A stretch of 64,000 nucleotides of DNA from positions 25,908 to 89,907 of the forward strand of contig JABFSE010000021.1 of NCBI GenBank assembly GCA_013140765.1, written 5' to 3'. The stretch comes from Sulfuriferula sp. GTDB taxonomy: Bacteria; Pseudomonadota; Gammaproteobacteria; Burkholderiales; Sulfuriferulaceae. This document shows, one piece after another, positions 1-7,764 of this stretch. The first letter of the stretch is position 1. Every line of letters starts with the position of its first letter. The notes beneath the pieces were generated by a model. It had not been told where the DNA came from and did no database searches. It saw nothing but the letters and a program-made list of their open reading frames with translations. Both the position numbers and the translations under genes were made by a program.

Positions 1-276
1 GAGCATGGTAGCAAAGCGGCGGCTGATAAAGCGCGAGTGATTATTCGCGATAATCTAACGCAAATCTCACCGATATTCGCTAAACAGCAATTTATGTTGA
101 ATGATGATTTCTCTATGTTAGATGTGGCGATTGCCCCATTGCTGTGGCGTTTAGAGCATTACGATATACAGTTGCCTAAGCAAGCAGTGAATTTGTTGAA
201 GTATGCAGAACGTTTGTTTAGCCGCCCTGCATTCATAGAAGCATTAACGCCTAATGAGAAAGCGATGCGTAAATAA
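1..276 (+). CDS. sspA: Stringent starvation protein A, C-terminal part
   Basis: The reading frame is open from base 1, so the gene begins outside the window and about 91 C-terminal residues are visible. They read like the helical C-terminal half of a glutathione-S-transferase fold: a run around 'FSMLDVAIAPLLWRLEHYDI' followed by 'YAERLFSRPAFIEALT'. SspA binds RNA polymerase and helps transcription under starvation; it has no known GST catalysis. The stop overlaps the sspB start by one base (TAATG), the usual sspA-sspB operon of beta- and gammaproteobacteria. The identity rests on the fold pattern and this partner. Confidence 0.9.
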   Translation, partial: EHGSKAAADKARVIIRDNLTQISPIFAKQQFMLNDDFSMLDVAIAPLLWRLEHYDIQLPKQAVNLLKYAERLFSRPAFIEALTPNEKAMRK

Positions 277-677
277 TGCAAGATAATGGGACTAAGCCTT
301 ATTTAATACGTGCTATTTTTGAATGGTGTGTGGATAGCGGTTTTGCACCATTTCTTTCTGTGGTTGTTGATGCTAATACCCGCGTGCCTATGGAATATGT
401 GAAGGACGGTAAAATCGTGCTGAACTTATCACCATCGGCTACGCATGGTTTATTGATAGACAATCAGTGGGTGCGTTTTTCGGCACGTTTTAATGGCACA
501 TCGCGGCCGTTAGAAATACCGATTACCGCAGTTGCAGGCATATTTGCCCGTGAAAATGGCGAAGGTTTAGGCTTTGAAGTGGGTGTTAATCCAGCTGTGC
601 TAGATACGCAAGATGATAACCCGCCGCCTGAACCCCCTAAACCAACAGCTAAACCCAAGTTACAAGTAGTAAAGTGA
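276..677 (+). CDS. sspB: ClpXP protease specificity-enhancing factor SspB
   Basis: SspB is the adaptor that binds ssrA-tagged peptides and delivers them to ClpXP. The 133-residue protein opens with 'KPYLIRAIFEWCVDSGFAPF', typical of the SspB substrate-binding fold. It has a proline- and lysine-rich flexible tail ending in 'KLQVVK', which matches the short ClpX-binding module at the extreme C-terminus of the family. It is shorter than the E. coli protein because the linker is short. Its start overlaps the sspA stop by one base, so translation is probably coupled. There is no obvious hairpin between its stop and the tRNA gene downstream. Confidence 0.93.
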   Translation: MQDNGTKPYLIRAIFEWCVDSGFAPFLSVVVDANTRVPMEYVKDGKIVLNLSPSATHGLLIDNQWVRFSARFNGTSRPLEIPITAVAGIFARENGEGLGFEVGVNPAVLDTQDDNPPPEPPKPTAKPKLQVVK

Positions 678-740
678 ACTAAATTACCTAAGATGGTTTT
701 TTTAGTGAGATTAGGGCTTCACTAAGCCAACAAAGTTGGG

Positions 741-746
741 TATAAT
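741..746 (+). promoter_or_regulatory. Candidate -10 box for the tRNA-Thr gene
   Basis: A perfect TATAAT lies ten bases before the tRNA 5' end, about where a -10 hexamer for a tRNA gene should be. The matching -35 region around 718-723 (TTCACT-like) is poor. The short spacing means transcription would start almost at the mature tRNA end. Confidence 0.55.
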
Positions 747-756
747 GTCGCCTCTT

Positions 757-832
757 GCCCTCTTAGCTCATCCGGTAGAGCAACGGTTTTGTAAACCGTA
801 GGTGGTCTGTTCGAGTCAGACAGAGGGCACCA
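757..832 (+). tRNA. tRNA-Thr (anticodon UGU)
   Basis: A complete 76-base cloverleaf can be folded. The acceptor stem GCCCTCT pairs with AGAGGGC, the anticodon stem ACGGT/ACCGT encloses loop TTTGTAA with anticodon TGT at 790-792, and the T arm has GTTCGAG. The CCA end is encoded (830-832). It reads threonine ACA codons. A -10 box lies just upstream and a strong terminator just downstream, so it looks like a single-gene unit. Confidence 0.96.
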
Positions 833-837
833 GACTT

Positions 838-872
838 AAAGCACTTAGCGCATCTTGCCTAAGTGCTTTTTT
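838..872 (+). terminator. Rho-independent terminator after tRNA-Thr
   Basis: AAAGCACTTAG (838-848) pairs with CTAAGTGCTTT (859-869) around a ten-base loop and is followed by a run of T. It starts a few bases after the tRNA CCA end and should terminate the tRNA transcript. Confidence 0.9.
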
Positions 873-985
873 AATTTTTGTTCGGCATTCCCCTAGTATT
901 GCAGGTCGGCGATGTAGAATATCGTAACTTAATGCTGGCGATAAATGGATAAATGCACACAACTATCAATGTGGGCGGTTAGCGA

Positions 986-2239
986 GTGACGACGATTGCA
1001 TTGGATTTGAATCGCCGCTGTACTTGCCAAACCTTGGACAGGCAACACTTATATCAGCAGTTAAGTGCCGATCCTGCTTTGCATGGTTTGTTTGATACGC
1101 TTGCTCACGCGCATTTATTCTCATCGACGGCTGTTTTTGTCTCTGCGCACACGATAACGGCAATCAATAAACTGGTCATGGCAGTAGAATCCACATTGGC
1201 ATTAACAACGTATCAGCAATCTGTTCTGGCTCATGCGCCTGCCATTGCACAGCTGGATGCGGGACCTACGGGTGTTTTCATGGGCTATGATTTTCACTTG
1301 GGTGCAACGGGACCGCAACTCATAGAAATTAACACGAATGCGGGTGGCGCATTACTCAATGCCGTATTAGCGCGGGCACAAAAAGCCTGCTGTACTGAAA
1401 TGGCGCAAGCGATACAAACCAATGCTGATTTAGCGCATATTGAGCAACGCTGGTTTGCCATGTTCCAACGTGAATGGCAATTACAGCGCGGTGATGCACC
1501 GATAGGACGGATTGCGATTGTCGATGACGATCCTGCCTATCAGTACCTATATCCAGAATTCCAATTGTGCCAGCAATTACTGGCACGATTTGGCGTGGCA
1601 GTCATTATAGCTGATGCGCGTGATTTGATTTGGGAATCGGGTACGCTACAGCATGAGGGTCAGTGCATAGATATGGTTTATAACCGCCTCACAGATTTTT
1701 ATCTGGATGACAGTGCTCATGCGGCATTGCGTTCGGCTTACCTCGCTAACGCGGTCGTGTTGACACCGCATCCACGTGTTTATGCGTTGTATGCAGATAA
1801 GCGCAATCTCGTTACTTTGAGTGATGCGGCGCAATTAACGGCATTGGGCGTGGATGAAGTGACCCGCGCTCAATTATTAGCGGGCGTGCCACATACACAG
1901 TTAGTTCATGCGGACAATGCCGAAGCACTGTGGGCACAACGACGTAAGCTGTTTTTTAAGCCCGCAACAGGGTACGGTAGTAAAGCCGCTTATCGTGGTG
2001 ATAAATTAACACGGCGGGTGTGGGAAACGATATTAGCGGGAGATTATGTCGCTCAAAAAATAGCACCGCCTAGCGAGCGTATCGTTAGTGCGGAAGACGC
2101 AGACAGCGCATTAAAGCTGGATGTGCGCGGATATGTTTATCAAGGCGAGGTGCAATTGCTGGCGGCACGTTTGTACGCTGGGCAAACCACCAATTTCCGC
2201 ACACCAGGCGGTGGTTTTGCACCAGTTTTTGTTGTTTGA
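986..2239 (+). CDS. ATP-grasp-like protein of unknown function
   Basis: This 417-residue protein starts at a GTG. I do not recognise a named gene. Two segments look like ATP-grasp fold elements: 'PQLIEINTNAGGALLN' near residue 110, resembling the acidic Mg-ATP-binding strand (E and N ligands), and 'FFKPATGYGSK' near residue 322, resembling a lysine plus glycine-rich nucleotide loop. The acidic motif comes before the lysine/glycine motif, the reverse of the usual order, which hints at a circularly permuted ATP-grasp as in glutathionylspermidine-synthase-like proteins. The C-terminal 'NFRTPGGGFAPVF' is also suggestive. The J-domain gene follows 15 bases later and may share a transcript. The substrate is unknown. 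Confidence 0.7.
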   Translation: MTTIALDLNRRCTCQTLDRQHLYQQLSADPALHGLFDTLAHAHLFSSTAVFVSAHTITAINKLVMAVESTLALTTYQQSVLAHAPAIAQLDAGPTGVFMGYDFHLGATGPQLIEINTNAGGALLNAVLARAQKACCTEMAQAIQTNADLAHIEQRWFAMFQREWQLQRGDAPIGRIAIVDDDPAYQYLYPEFQLCQQLLARFGVAVIIADARDLIWESGTLQHEGQCIDMVYNRLTDFYLDDSAHAALRSAYLANAVVLTPHPRVYALYADKRNLVTLSDAAQLTALGVDEVTRAQLLAGVPHTQLVHADNAEALWAQRRKLFFKPATGYGSKAAYRGDKLTRRVWETILAGDYVAQKIAPPSERIVSAEDADSALKLDVRGYVYQGEVQLLAARLYAGQTTNFRTPGGGFAPVFVV

Positions 2240-2254
2240 AATACGGAATTGACT

Positions 2255-3334
2255 ATGATTAAACCGCTACAAATCTCGACAGCGCAGGTTCATGCTACCT
2301 TGACCCCCGCACAAAAAAAATTCAATGCCACGCTTAAAAAAATTGCCGCACAACAAACTTTATTAGCTGATTGGCAAACCGAATTAAGCGCGGCACAAAA
2401 TATAGCTATCCAAAAAATAGAGCCGTTAAAACAAGCTATGCGTGACCATCAGGCGGCTATGATAACCATGTTAGATAATGCCTATAAAACAGAAAAATTC
2501 ACTTACAATCAACAAGATAAAATATCCAGCTTGATTATGGCTATGTGCGCTGAATTGATAGAGATGGCAGGGCGTGATGAGCTAAAGCCAGTATATAACC
2601 AATATAGTGCATCAGATTATGATACCGAAGTCGCCGAAGATAACGCATTTGAAGCGCAGTTATTACAGGATATTTTTGCCGCGCAATATGGTATGACGCT
2701 GGATGCGGACGATGAGCTGGATTTGACTGACCCTGATAGGGTGGCGGCGCGATTACACGAAAAATGTGCGGCGCGAGCACGTGAAGCAGAGGCGCAATCG
2801 AATAACCGTAAAAAAACAGCCAAGCAGTTAGCGCAAGAAGCGCGTGAGCAAGCGGAATCTACTGGCATCAGTAAATCTATCCAGGCAGTTTATCGACAAT
2901 TAGCCACAGCCCTGCACCCAGACCGTGAACCAGACCCTGTCGAGCGTGAGCGCAAAACTGCGTTGATGCAACAAGTGAACGTGGCATATAGCAAAAAAGA
3001 TTTACTACAGTTGCTGGCGTTGCAATTATCCGTAGCACAAATCAACCAAGACAACATCAATACCATAACGGAAGATAAGCTAAAGCATTACAATAAAGTG
3101 TTGACCAAGCAGTTAAGTGAATTACAAGAAGAGGTGGTGATGCTAGAAATGCAGGTGCGGCAAATGCTAAATTTGGACGACTATATGCTGATTTCACCGA
3201 AAAAAATTACCCAGTTATTGAAACAGGATATACACGGTTTGCAAAACGAAATTGCCCGTATTCAGTACGATATACGCGCATTTAGCGATGTGAAGTACTT
3301 AAAAAGCCGGCTTAAAAGCTATCAGCCTAGTTAG
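2255..3334 (+). CDS. Coiled-coil protein with a short J-domain
   Basis: The ATG at 2255 is chosen over an in-frame TTG at 2249 because CGGA lies seven bases before it. The 359-residue protein is highly charged and probably largely helical. Around residues 208-245 it has the core of a J-domain: a helix with 'AVYRQLATALHP', the HPD tripeptide at 221-223 and a following helix. J-domains stimulate DnaK ATPase, so a DnaK partner role is likely. The G/F and zinc domains of full DnaJ are absent, and long helical, coiled-coil-like segments lie on both sides. The client is unknown. Confidence 0.78.
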   Translation: MIKPLQISTAQVHATLTPAQKKFNATLKKIAAQQTLLADWQTELSAAQNIAIQKIEPLKQAMRDHQAAMITMLDNAYKTEKFTYNQQDKISSLIMAMCAELIEMAGRDELKPVYNQYSASDYDTEVAEDNAFEAQLLQDIFAAQYGMTLDADDELDLTDPDRVAARLHEKCAARAREAEAQSNNRKKTAKQLAQEAREQAESTGISKSIQAVYRQLATALHPDREPDPVERERKTALMQQVNVAYSKKDLLQLLALQLSVAQINQDNINTITEDKLKHYNKVLTKQLSELQEEVVMLEMQVRQMLNLDDYMLISPKKITQLLKQDIHGLQNEIARIQYDIRAFSDVKYLKSRLKSYQPS

Positions 3335-3344
3335 TCGCACAAAT

Positions 3345-3379
3345 CATAAATGCTATCGCGAGGTGCGATAGCATTTATG
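3345..3379. terminator. Bidirectional hairpin between convergent genes
   Basis: CATAAATGCTATCGC (3345-3359) and GCGATAGCATTTATG (3365-3379) form a perfect 15-bp stem with a five-base loop. It sits between the J-domain gene and pstS, which converge. Neither side has a clear T-run, so it may work as a transcript-end stabiliser or a weak terminator. Confidence 0.75.
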
Positions 3380-3399
3380 CTTGCTTGAGCCGTTAGCGA

Positions 3400-4422
3400 T
3401 TAAATACCTATTTGCTGATGCCAATAGGTTTTGATCGCGCTGATCGTGCTGGTTGGAAGTGGGCCAAATGCGATAGATTTAGCGAGGTCCTGACCGTGCT
3501 CAAAGCCCCACGTAAAGAATTTCACGACGGCTTCGTTATTTTCTTTGGGTGCATCTTTTTTCAGGATTTGCCATGTGCAACCTGAGATGGGCCAGCTTGC
3601 CGCACCTGGCTGATTGGTTAAAATCACGTAGAAATCTTCAGCTTTAGTGAAGTCAACGTTAGCAGCTGCGGCTTGGAAACCTTGCAGGCTAGGGCTAACC
3701 AGTTTGCCTGCGGCATTGTACATGCGCACATAGTTTAGCTTGCTTTCCAAAATGTAGGCATATTCGACATAACCAATCGCGCCTTTTACTTGATTGACCA
3801 TGGCGGCGACACCGTCATTACCTTTGCCGCCTATACCGCCTATCCAATTAACGGCTGTATCTACGCCTACTTTAGCTTCCCAAGTTGGGTCAACTTTAGC
3901 TAGATAGCTGGCAAACGTGAAGGTGGTGCCTGAGCCATCTGAGCGGTGCACTGCTGTGATAGGCATATCAGGCAACTTCAAGCCTTTGTTTAGGCTAACA
4001 ATAGCGGGGTCATTCCATTTGCTGATTTCGCCCATGTAGATTTTTGCAATCACTGGACCGCTTAATATGAGCTGACCAGGTTTAATCCCAGGTAAATTCA
4101 CTATCATGTCTTCCCCAGCAATAGCGGTAGGGAATTGGATTAAATTAGCTGCTTTCAAATCCTGTGGCTTGAGCGGCATATCGCTAGCACCGAAATTAAC
4201 TGTGCCTGCTTTAATTTGTTTGATACCGCCACCTGAACCGATAGCTTGGTAGTTTACTTGTACATTAGTCGCTTGCGCATATGGCACGCCCCACTTACTG
4301 ATTAGTGGATAAACCCAAGTGCTACCCGCACCTGTAATCTCAGTAGCTTGCGCCGTTGCACTGAATCCCAGTGTGAGCGTGACAGCCGCGACACTTAATG
4401 TTTTGATAAAATTAGCTTGCAT
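3400..4422 (-). CDS. pstS: Phosphate ABC transporter substrate-binding protein PstS
   Basis: This periplasmic phosphate-binding protein has 340 residues, including an N-terminal signal peptide of about 27 residues ending in 'ATAQA'. Phosphate-contact loops of the family are visible: 'GAGSTWVYPL' just after cleavage, 'GSGGGIKQIKAGTVNFGASD', and 'RSDGSGTTFTF'. It would deliver phosphate to the PstCA-B permease, but pstC, pstA, pstB and phoU are not adjacent. It is therefore either an orphan copy or separated from its transporter. No clear Pho box is present upstream, though the leader is rich in inverted repeats. Confidence 0.96.
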   Translation of the reverse strand: MQANFIKTLSVAAVTLTLGFSATAQATEITGAGSTWVYPLISKWGVPYAQATNVQVNYQAIGSGGGIKQIKAGTVNFGASDMPLKPQDLKAANLIQFPTAIAGEDMIVNLPGIKPGQLILSGPVIAKIYMGEISKWNDPAIVSLNKGLKLPDMPITAVHRSDGSGTTFTFASYLAKVDPTWEAKVGVDTAVNWIGGIGGKGNDGVAAMVNQVKGAIGYVEYAYILESKLNYVRMYNAAGKLVSPSLQGFQAAAANVDFTKAEDFYVILTNQPGAASWPISGCTWQILKKDAPKENNEAVVKFFTWGFEHGQDLAKSIAFGPLPTSTISAIKTYWHQQIGI

Positions 4423-4730
4423 TTTGACCCCTAATCTATGAATGGTATTACTGCGATATGGATGCAGTAATCGCCATTTTAGATATTTCCTAACAACGAT
4501 AAATGAATTTATCGTGATGTTTAGCTGACTTAATCGTCAGTATAAACAATATGTTATGTGTAAGTGTTGCGTCAGTTTGGCTTGGCTGAGCTACTAATTG
4601 AACTCATGCCCATGCTGATGTTTAATTGCTAGGCAATTACGTTTAATGCGTTAAACTCGGTTATACTTTTGTGCAATAAGCAAAAGTTATAGTAACTTGA
4701 TTTGTTCGTATCATCGACAGGGGAATTCAA
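4423..4730. promoter_or_regulatory. Dyad-rich divergent intergenic region (pstS / zinc-ribbon cluster)
   Basis: This 308-base spacer between two divergent genes holds no ORF or RNA gene that I can support. It contains several perfect inverted repeats. Toward pstS: ATTACTGC 4447-4454 with 4464-4471; ACGATAAA 4496-4503 with 4508-4515; CTGAC 4525-4529 with 4536-4540. Toward the other gene: AATTGC 4624-4629 with 4633-4638; TTTAA 4642-4646 with 4651-4655; AAGTTA 4684-4689 with 4693-4698. The first and last of this second group share a TAG spacer. A -10-like TATACT lies at 4662-4667. Some short AT-rich dyads will be chance, but the two eight-base ones are less likely to be. Confidence 0.5.
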
Positions 4731-5831
4731 ATGCAATCCACACCTAACCACTTAGCGGGTACAACAATGCTGTTCCGCGCACTTGATGCGGCCAAAAATT
4801 GGCGTGCATTAGGCCTGCTAATAGCGACCACAATCACGGCAATCCTTATTACTGCTATTTTTGGTTTTATTGCTTCACGTTTTGGCATGGGGACTATGTC
4901 CGTAATAACGGGTGGTTTGGGTATGATTATCGCCATGATTGCTTTTTTTACTGGCTTTTCAGCGGTAGGCATATTGTTGATGGATGAAGCGAAATTAAAT
5001 CCTCAACGTAGCATATTAAACGCCCTATTTACGGGCTTGGCGACATTGCCACGCTTTGTCGGCATCGTGTTGTTAGAGACTGCGTTGGCAGTTTTGTTCG
5101 TGATCACATTAGTGGTGGTGCTGTTTCTTTGCAAAATACCCGTCTTAGGTACACTCCTGTACGCCATTGTTTATCCGATTAGCGTCGTATTAGTTGGGAT
5201 GACTTATTTCGCTATCTTGTTTGTGGTCAACCCTTTGATTGCACCTGCGTTGTGGGATGGTAGTCGAGTGATGGAAGCATGGGCTAAATTATGGCAATTA
5301 GGCAAAACACAACTTATTCCTGTGCTATTGAATCAACTGGTTTTGGGCTTCATGGTATTTGTCGTCACAGGTATTTTGTTGGCGATTGTGGCGATTGGGG
5401 GTGTGTTTACCACAGGCTTGTCTGCCATGATATTAGGCTCAGAAATGGGCGGGAGTTCAATGAGTGGGATATTGAACGGGTTGACCGCTATGATGATGGG
5501 CGGTGGTAGTGGTTACGCAATGAGTGCGTTGTTTGGTTCGGCGATATTGTTTGCTATCGTGGGCGCGATTCCATTGTTGATATTGATTAGTGGTAATTGC
5601 CTTATTTATTTACAATACGTCCGTCATCTTGATGCGTCGGATTTAGAAGAAAGAATACGCAACTCTGTTGATGATTTGAAAGAAAAAGCGAATACGGCAC
5701 GTGAGCAACTTAAACAGTCTACGCTTAATGAGCCTGCTACGGCCATGCCCGCATTAACCTGTCCAAATTGCTATGCTGACATTACTGACGACGATGTTTT
5801 TTGTGGTAGCTGTGGTCATAAACTGAAATAA
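4731..5831 (+). CDS. Polytopic membrane protein with C-terminal zinc ribbon
   Basis: This is the first gene of a five-gene co-directional cluster. It encodes 366 residues with several long hydrophobic stretches between about residues 25 and 300, so it is an integral membrane protein. A short charged helix follows ('DLEERIRNSVDDLKEKANTA'). The last 25 residues form a zinc ribbon with 'CPNC' and 'CGSC' spaced by a dozen residues. I cannot name a family function. The ribbon probably faces the cytoplasm. The next gene starts nine bases after the stop, and all four large proteins of the cluster carry the same kind of ribbon, so they probably act together. Confidence 0.82.
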   Translation: MQSTPNHLAGTTMLFRALDAAKNWRALGLLIATTITAILITAIFGFIASRFGMGTMSVITGGLGMIIAMIAFFTGFSAVGILLMDEAKLNPQRSILNALFTGLATLPRFVGIVLLETALAVLFVITLVVVLFLCKIPVLGTLLYAIVYPISVVLVGMTYFAILFVVNPLIAPALWDGSRVMEAWAKLWQLGKTQLIPVLLNQLVLGFMVFVVTGILLAIVAIGGVFTTGLSAMILGSEMGGSSMSGILNGLTAMMMGGGSGYAMSALFGSAILFAIVGAIPLLILISGNCLIYLQYVRHLDASDLEERIRNSVDDLKEKANTAREQLKQSTLNEPATAMPALTCPNCYADITDDDVFCGSCGHKLK

Positions 5832-5840
5832 GAGAAAAGT

Positions 5841-6926
5841 ATGTCCAAATTTTGTACAAGTTGCGGCGCAAAATCAGATGAGGATGTGGCGCGTTTTTGT
5901 GATGCTTGTGGTGCGTCTTTTTCGACGACGATTAAACCGCCTGTAAACCCGTCAGCACCCACGCTTAACACGACAATAGCAACCGCTAAAATCGTGAAAA
6001 TAGCGGGGATAGCTGTATTGGTATTGATGATATTGATAGGCGTTATTTGGTTCTTTACTAAGCTCGCGTCGCCGCCCGATGCAGGTGCGCTGTCTGCGAT
6101 ACTTAATGAAGATAAGGTGTTTGCTGATGACAAAACATGCCTAACAGGTTTGCAATATGATAAAAAAACGATCAGTGTTCTAGGTTATGATAGCGTCAGC
6201 AAGCAATGGATGGATGCGTTAGTGAGTGCGGGTTTATATGGTGCGCCTGAAAAAACGGGAAGTGCGGGTTGGTTTTCATCAGCTAAATATGAATATACAC
6301 AAACACCACTAGGTCTAAAAGCTGTACGCAATGGTCAATTATGTTTTGCAAATGGCATCGTGGTTGACAGTGTCAACTATGCTGAACCGCGCGTAGTCAA
6401 CAATACCCATCTCTTAAAAGGGCACTATAGTTATCACTATAGCGGCCTTGAAAAGTGGGCTAGTTTGCCTGCACTGGTAAAATTAGCACCCAATATTTTA
6501 GCTAAAACACAGTTTGAAGAGGATGTGTTCTTAAGTGCCAATCAGCACGCATGGCGTATTGCAAGAGGTAGTGATAAAAAAACTGCCCGCGAACTCGCTA
6601 AACTAGATGAGGCTAAAACGGAATTGGCAACACCTGTAACCAACACAGGTGGTTTATTTGCTTGGTTTGGCAATCTATTTACGGGTGTTAATGCTAATCC
6701 GCTGATAGGCAAATGGATAGGCGTTGATTCAGGTGTTGCTATAGAATTTACTGCTACCGACATGATAGAAGGTCGCCATATCGTTCCTGTTACTTATCAA
6801 ATGCAGGATAAAGCAGTGGTGGTCAGTGGTGCGGCTCATGAAGACCTTACCTTTGATATTGTTGATGCTGATCATATCCTGATGGATGCGAGATTCTTGA
6901 AAATCACCCTTACTCGAGTAAACTAA
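5841..6926 (+). CDS. Single-pass membrane protein with N-terminal zinc ribbon
   Basis: The protein has 361 residues. The N-terminus is a zinc ribbon with cysteines at 5, 8, 20 and 23 ('CTSC', 'CDAC'). A proline-rich linker and one transmembrane helix near residues 50-75 ('IAGIAVLVLMILIGVIWFF') follow. The large C-terminal part looks extracytoplasmic and ends in a beta-rich domain starting 'LIGKWIGVDSG', reminiscent of small lipocalin-like folds, though this is weak. No enzyme motif was found. It is second in the zinc-ribbon cluster, and its stop overlaps the next start region by one base, indicating co-translation. Confidence 0.82.
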   Translation: MSKFCTSCGAKSDEDVARFCDACGASFSTTIKPPVNPSAPTLNTTIATAKIVKIAGIAVLVLMILIGVIWFFTKLASPPDAGALSAILNEDKVFADDKTCLTGLQYDKKTISVLGYDSVSKQWMDALVSAGLYGAPEKTGSAGWFSSAKYEYTQTPLGLKAVRNGQLCFANGIVVDSVNYAEPRVVNNTHLLKGHYSYHYSGLEKWASLPALVKLAPNILAKTQFEEDVFLSANQHAWRIARGSDKKTARELAKLDEAKTELATPVTNTGGLFAWFGNLFTGVNANPLIGKWIGVDSGVAIEFTATDMIEGRHIVPVTYQMQDKAVVVSGAAHEDLTFDIVDADHILMDARFLKITLTRVN

Positions 6927-7756
6927 TGATGAAATGTCCACATTGTTCTGCCGTCAATAAAGACGGTGCTAAATTTTGCGCGAGTTGTGGCGGCAATATG
7001 CTGGTTGCGCCAGTGCAAGCCGTTATGGCGACGAAAGTCTGCGAAAAATGCGACCATGCGTGTAAATTAGACGCGAAATTTTGCCCAAAATGCGGTGCTA
7101 CCTTTAACAGCTCGGTGATTGTTGAGCCAATTCCAGAGCCAACACCAGAGCCAACACCAGAGCCAACACCAGTAACGCCTGCTCCCACCGCTTCTGTGGG
7201 TGTGACGACGCGTACTGCGTTCCCTGTTCTGCCTGTGGTGTTAGGGGTGACGACTTTGTTAGTGCTAATTGCTGCAGGGGCTATTTATTTAATGAATAGT
7301 ACGGCTAATATGGTGAAACCACAGCCTGTTGTTGCTGTTAAAGCCTTCCCAGCGGTACCCGAGGCTTTACCTCGCTTAGGTGAAAAGCAAGCTGATGTTG
7401 CGCCGCCCGTAGTTGCACCTGCATCTGCTGTTGAAGTGACACCGCCTCCTGCGCCTGTGGTAGTTGCACCACCTGCTATTGTTTCTATTGCGCCACCTCG
7501 CGCGGCTTCAGCGAAACCTGCACCTGTATCCACGCCTGCACCTAGCGTGGATGATAGGTCAAAAAGTATGCAAGTTGCTATAGATACAACGCTAGATGAG
7601 GGCGATAAGTGCATGGCACGAAAAAAATACGATTGTGCGATTGGGAGTGCAAACACGGTTTTGCGATTAGACGCGGGTAATGTTCGCGGCATGGACATGA
7701 AGCGTAAAGCGAAGGAAGCGCAAGACAAAGCACTTTCACAAATTGATATTCAATAG
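6926..7756 (+). CDS. Single-pass membrane protein with two N-terminal zinc ribbons
   Basis: The protein has 276 residues. Two consecutive zinc ribbons are visible: cysteines 4, 7, 18, 21 and then 39, 42, 53, 56. A short tandem repeat (EPIP then three EPTP) leads to one membrane helix ('VLPVVLGVTTLLVLIAAGAIY', about residues 92-115). A long Ala/Pro/Val-rich linker and a helical C-terminal domain with a TPR-like pattern ('EGDKCMARKKYDCAIGSANTVL') follow. The domain order suggests a cytoplasmic zinc module wired through the membrane to a periplasmic protein-binding domain. Function unknown. It is the third gene of the cluster. Confidence 0.82.
   Translation: MMKCPHCSAVNKDGAKFCASCGGNMLVAPVQAVMATKVCEKCDHACKLDAKFCPKCGATFNSSVIVEPIPEPTPEPTPEPTPVTPAPTASVGVTTRTAFPVLPVVLGVTTLLVLIAAGAIYLMNSTANMVKPQPVVAVKAFPAVPEALPRLGEKQADVAPPVVAPASAVEVTPPPAPVVVAPPAIVSIAPPRAASAKPAPVSTPAPSVDDRSKSMQVAIDTTLDEGDKCMARKKYDCAIGSANTVLRLDAGNVRGMDMKRKAKEAQDKALSQIDIQ
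7124..7171 (+). repeat. 12-base tandem repeat, four units, in coding sequence
   Basis: Four in-frame 12-base units start with GAGCCA; the first has ATTCCA and the other three ACACCA. They encode EPIP-EPTP-EPTP-EPTP, a rigid proline linker between the second zinc ribbon and the membrane helix of the host protein. Identical units can expand or contract without a frameshift. Confidence 0.9.
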
Positions 7757-7764
7757 AGGGATAT

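Noticed and set aside
464..658. Antisense ORF opposite sspB, rich in glycine and serine
   Set aside because: It is the shadow of the sspB frame; no ribosome site and no family-like pattern.
4423..4730. Pho box for pstS
   Set aside because: No pair of CTGTCAT-like direct repeats was found on the minus strand; CTGAC-N6-GTCAG is an inverted, not direct, repeat.
7285..7728. 147-residue antisense ORF opposite the double zinc-ribbon gene
   Set aside because: Its low-complexity Gly/Thr/Ala sequence mirrors the Pro/Ala-rich linker on the real strand.
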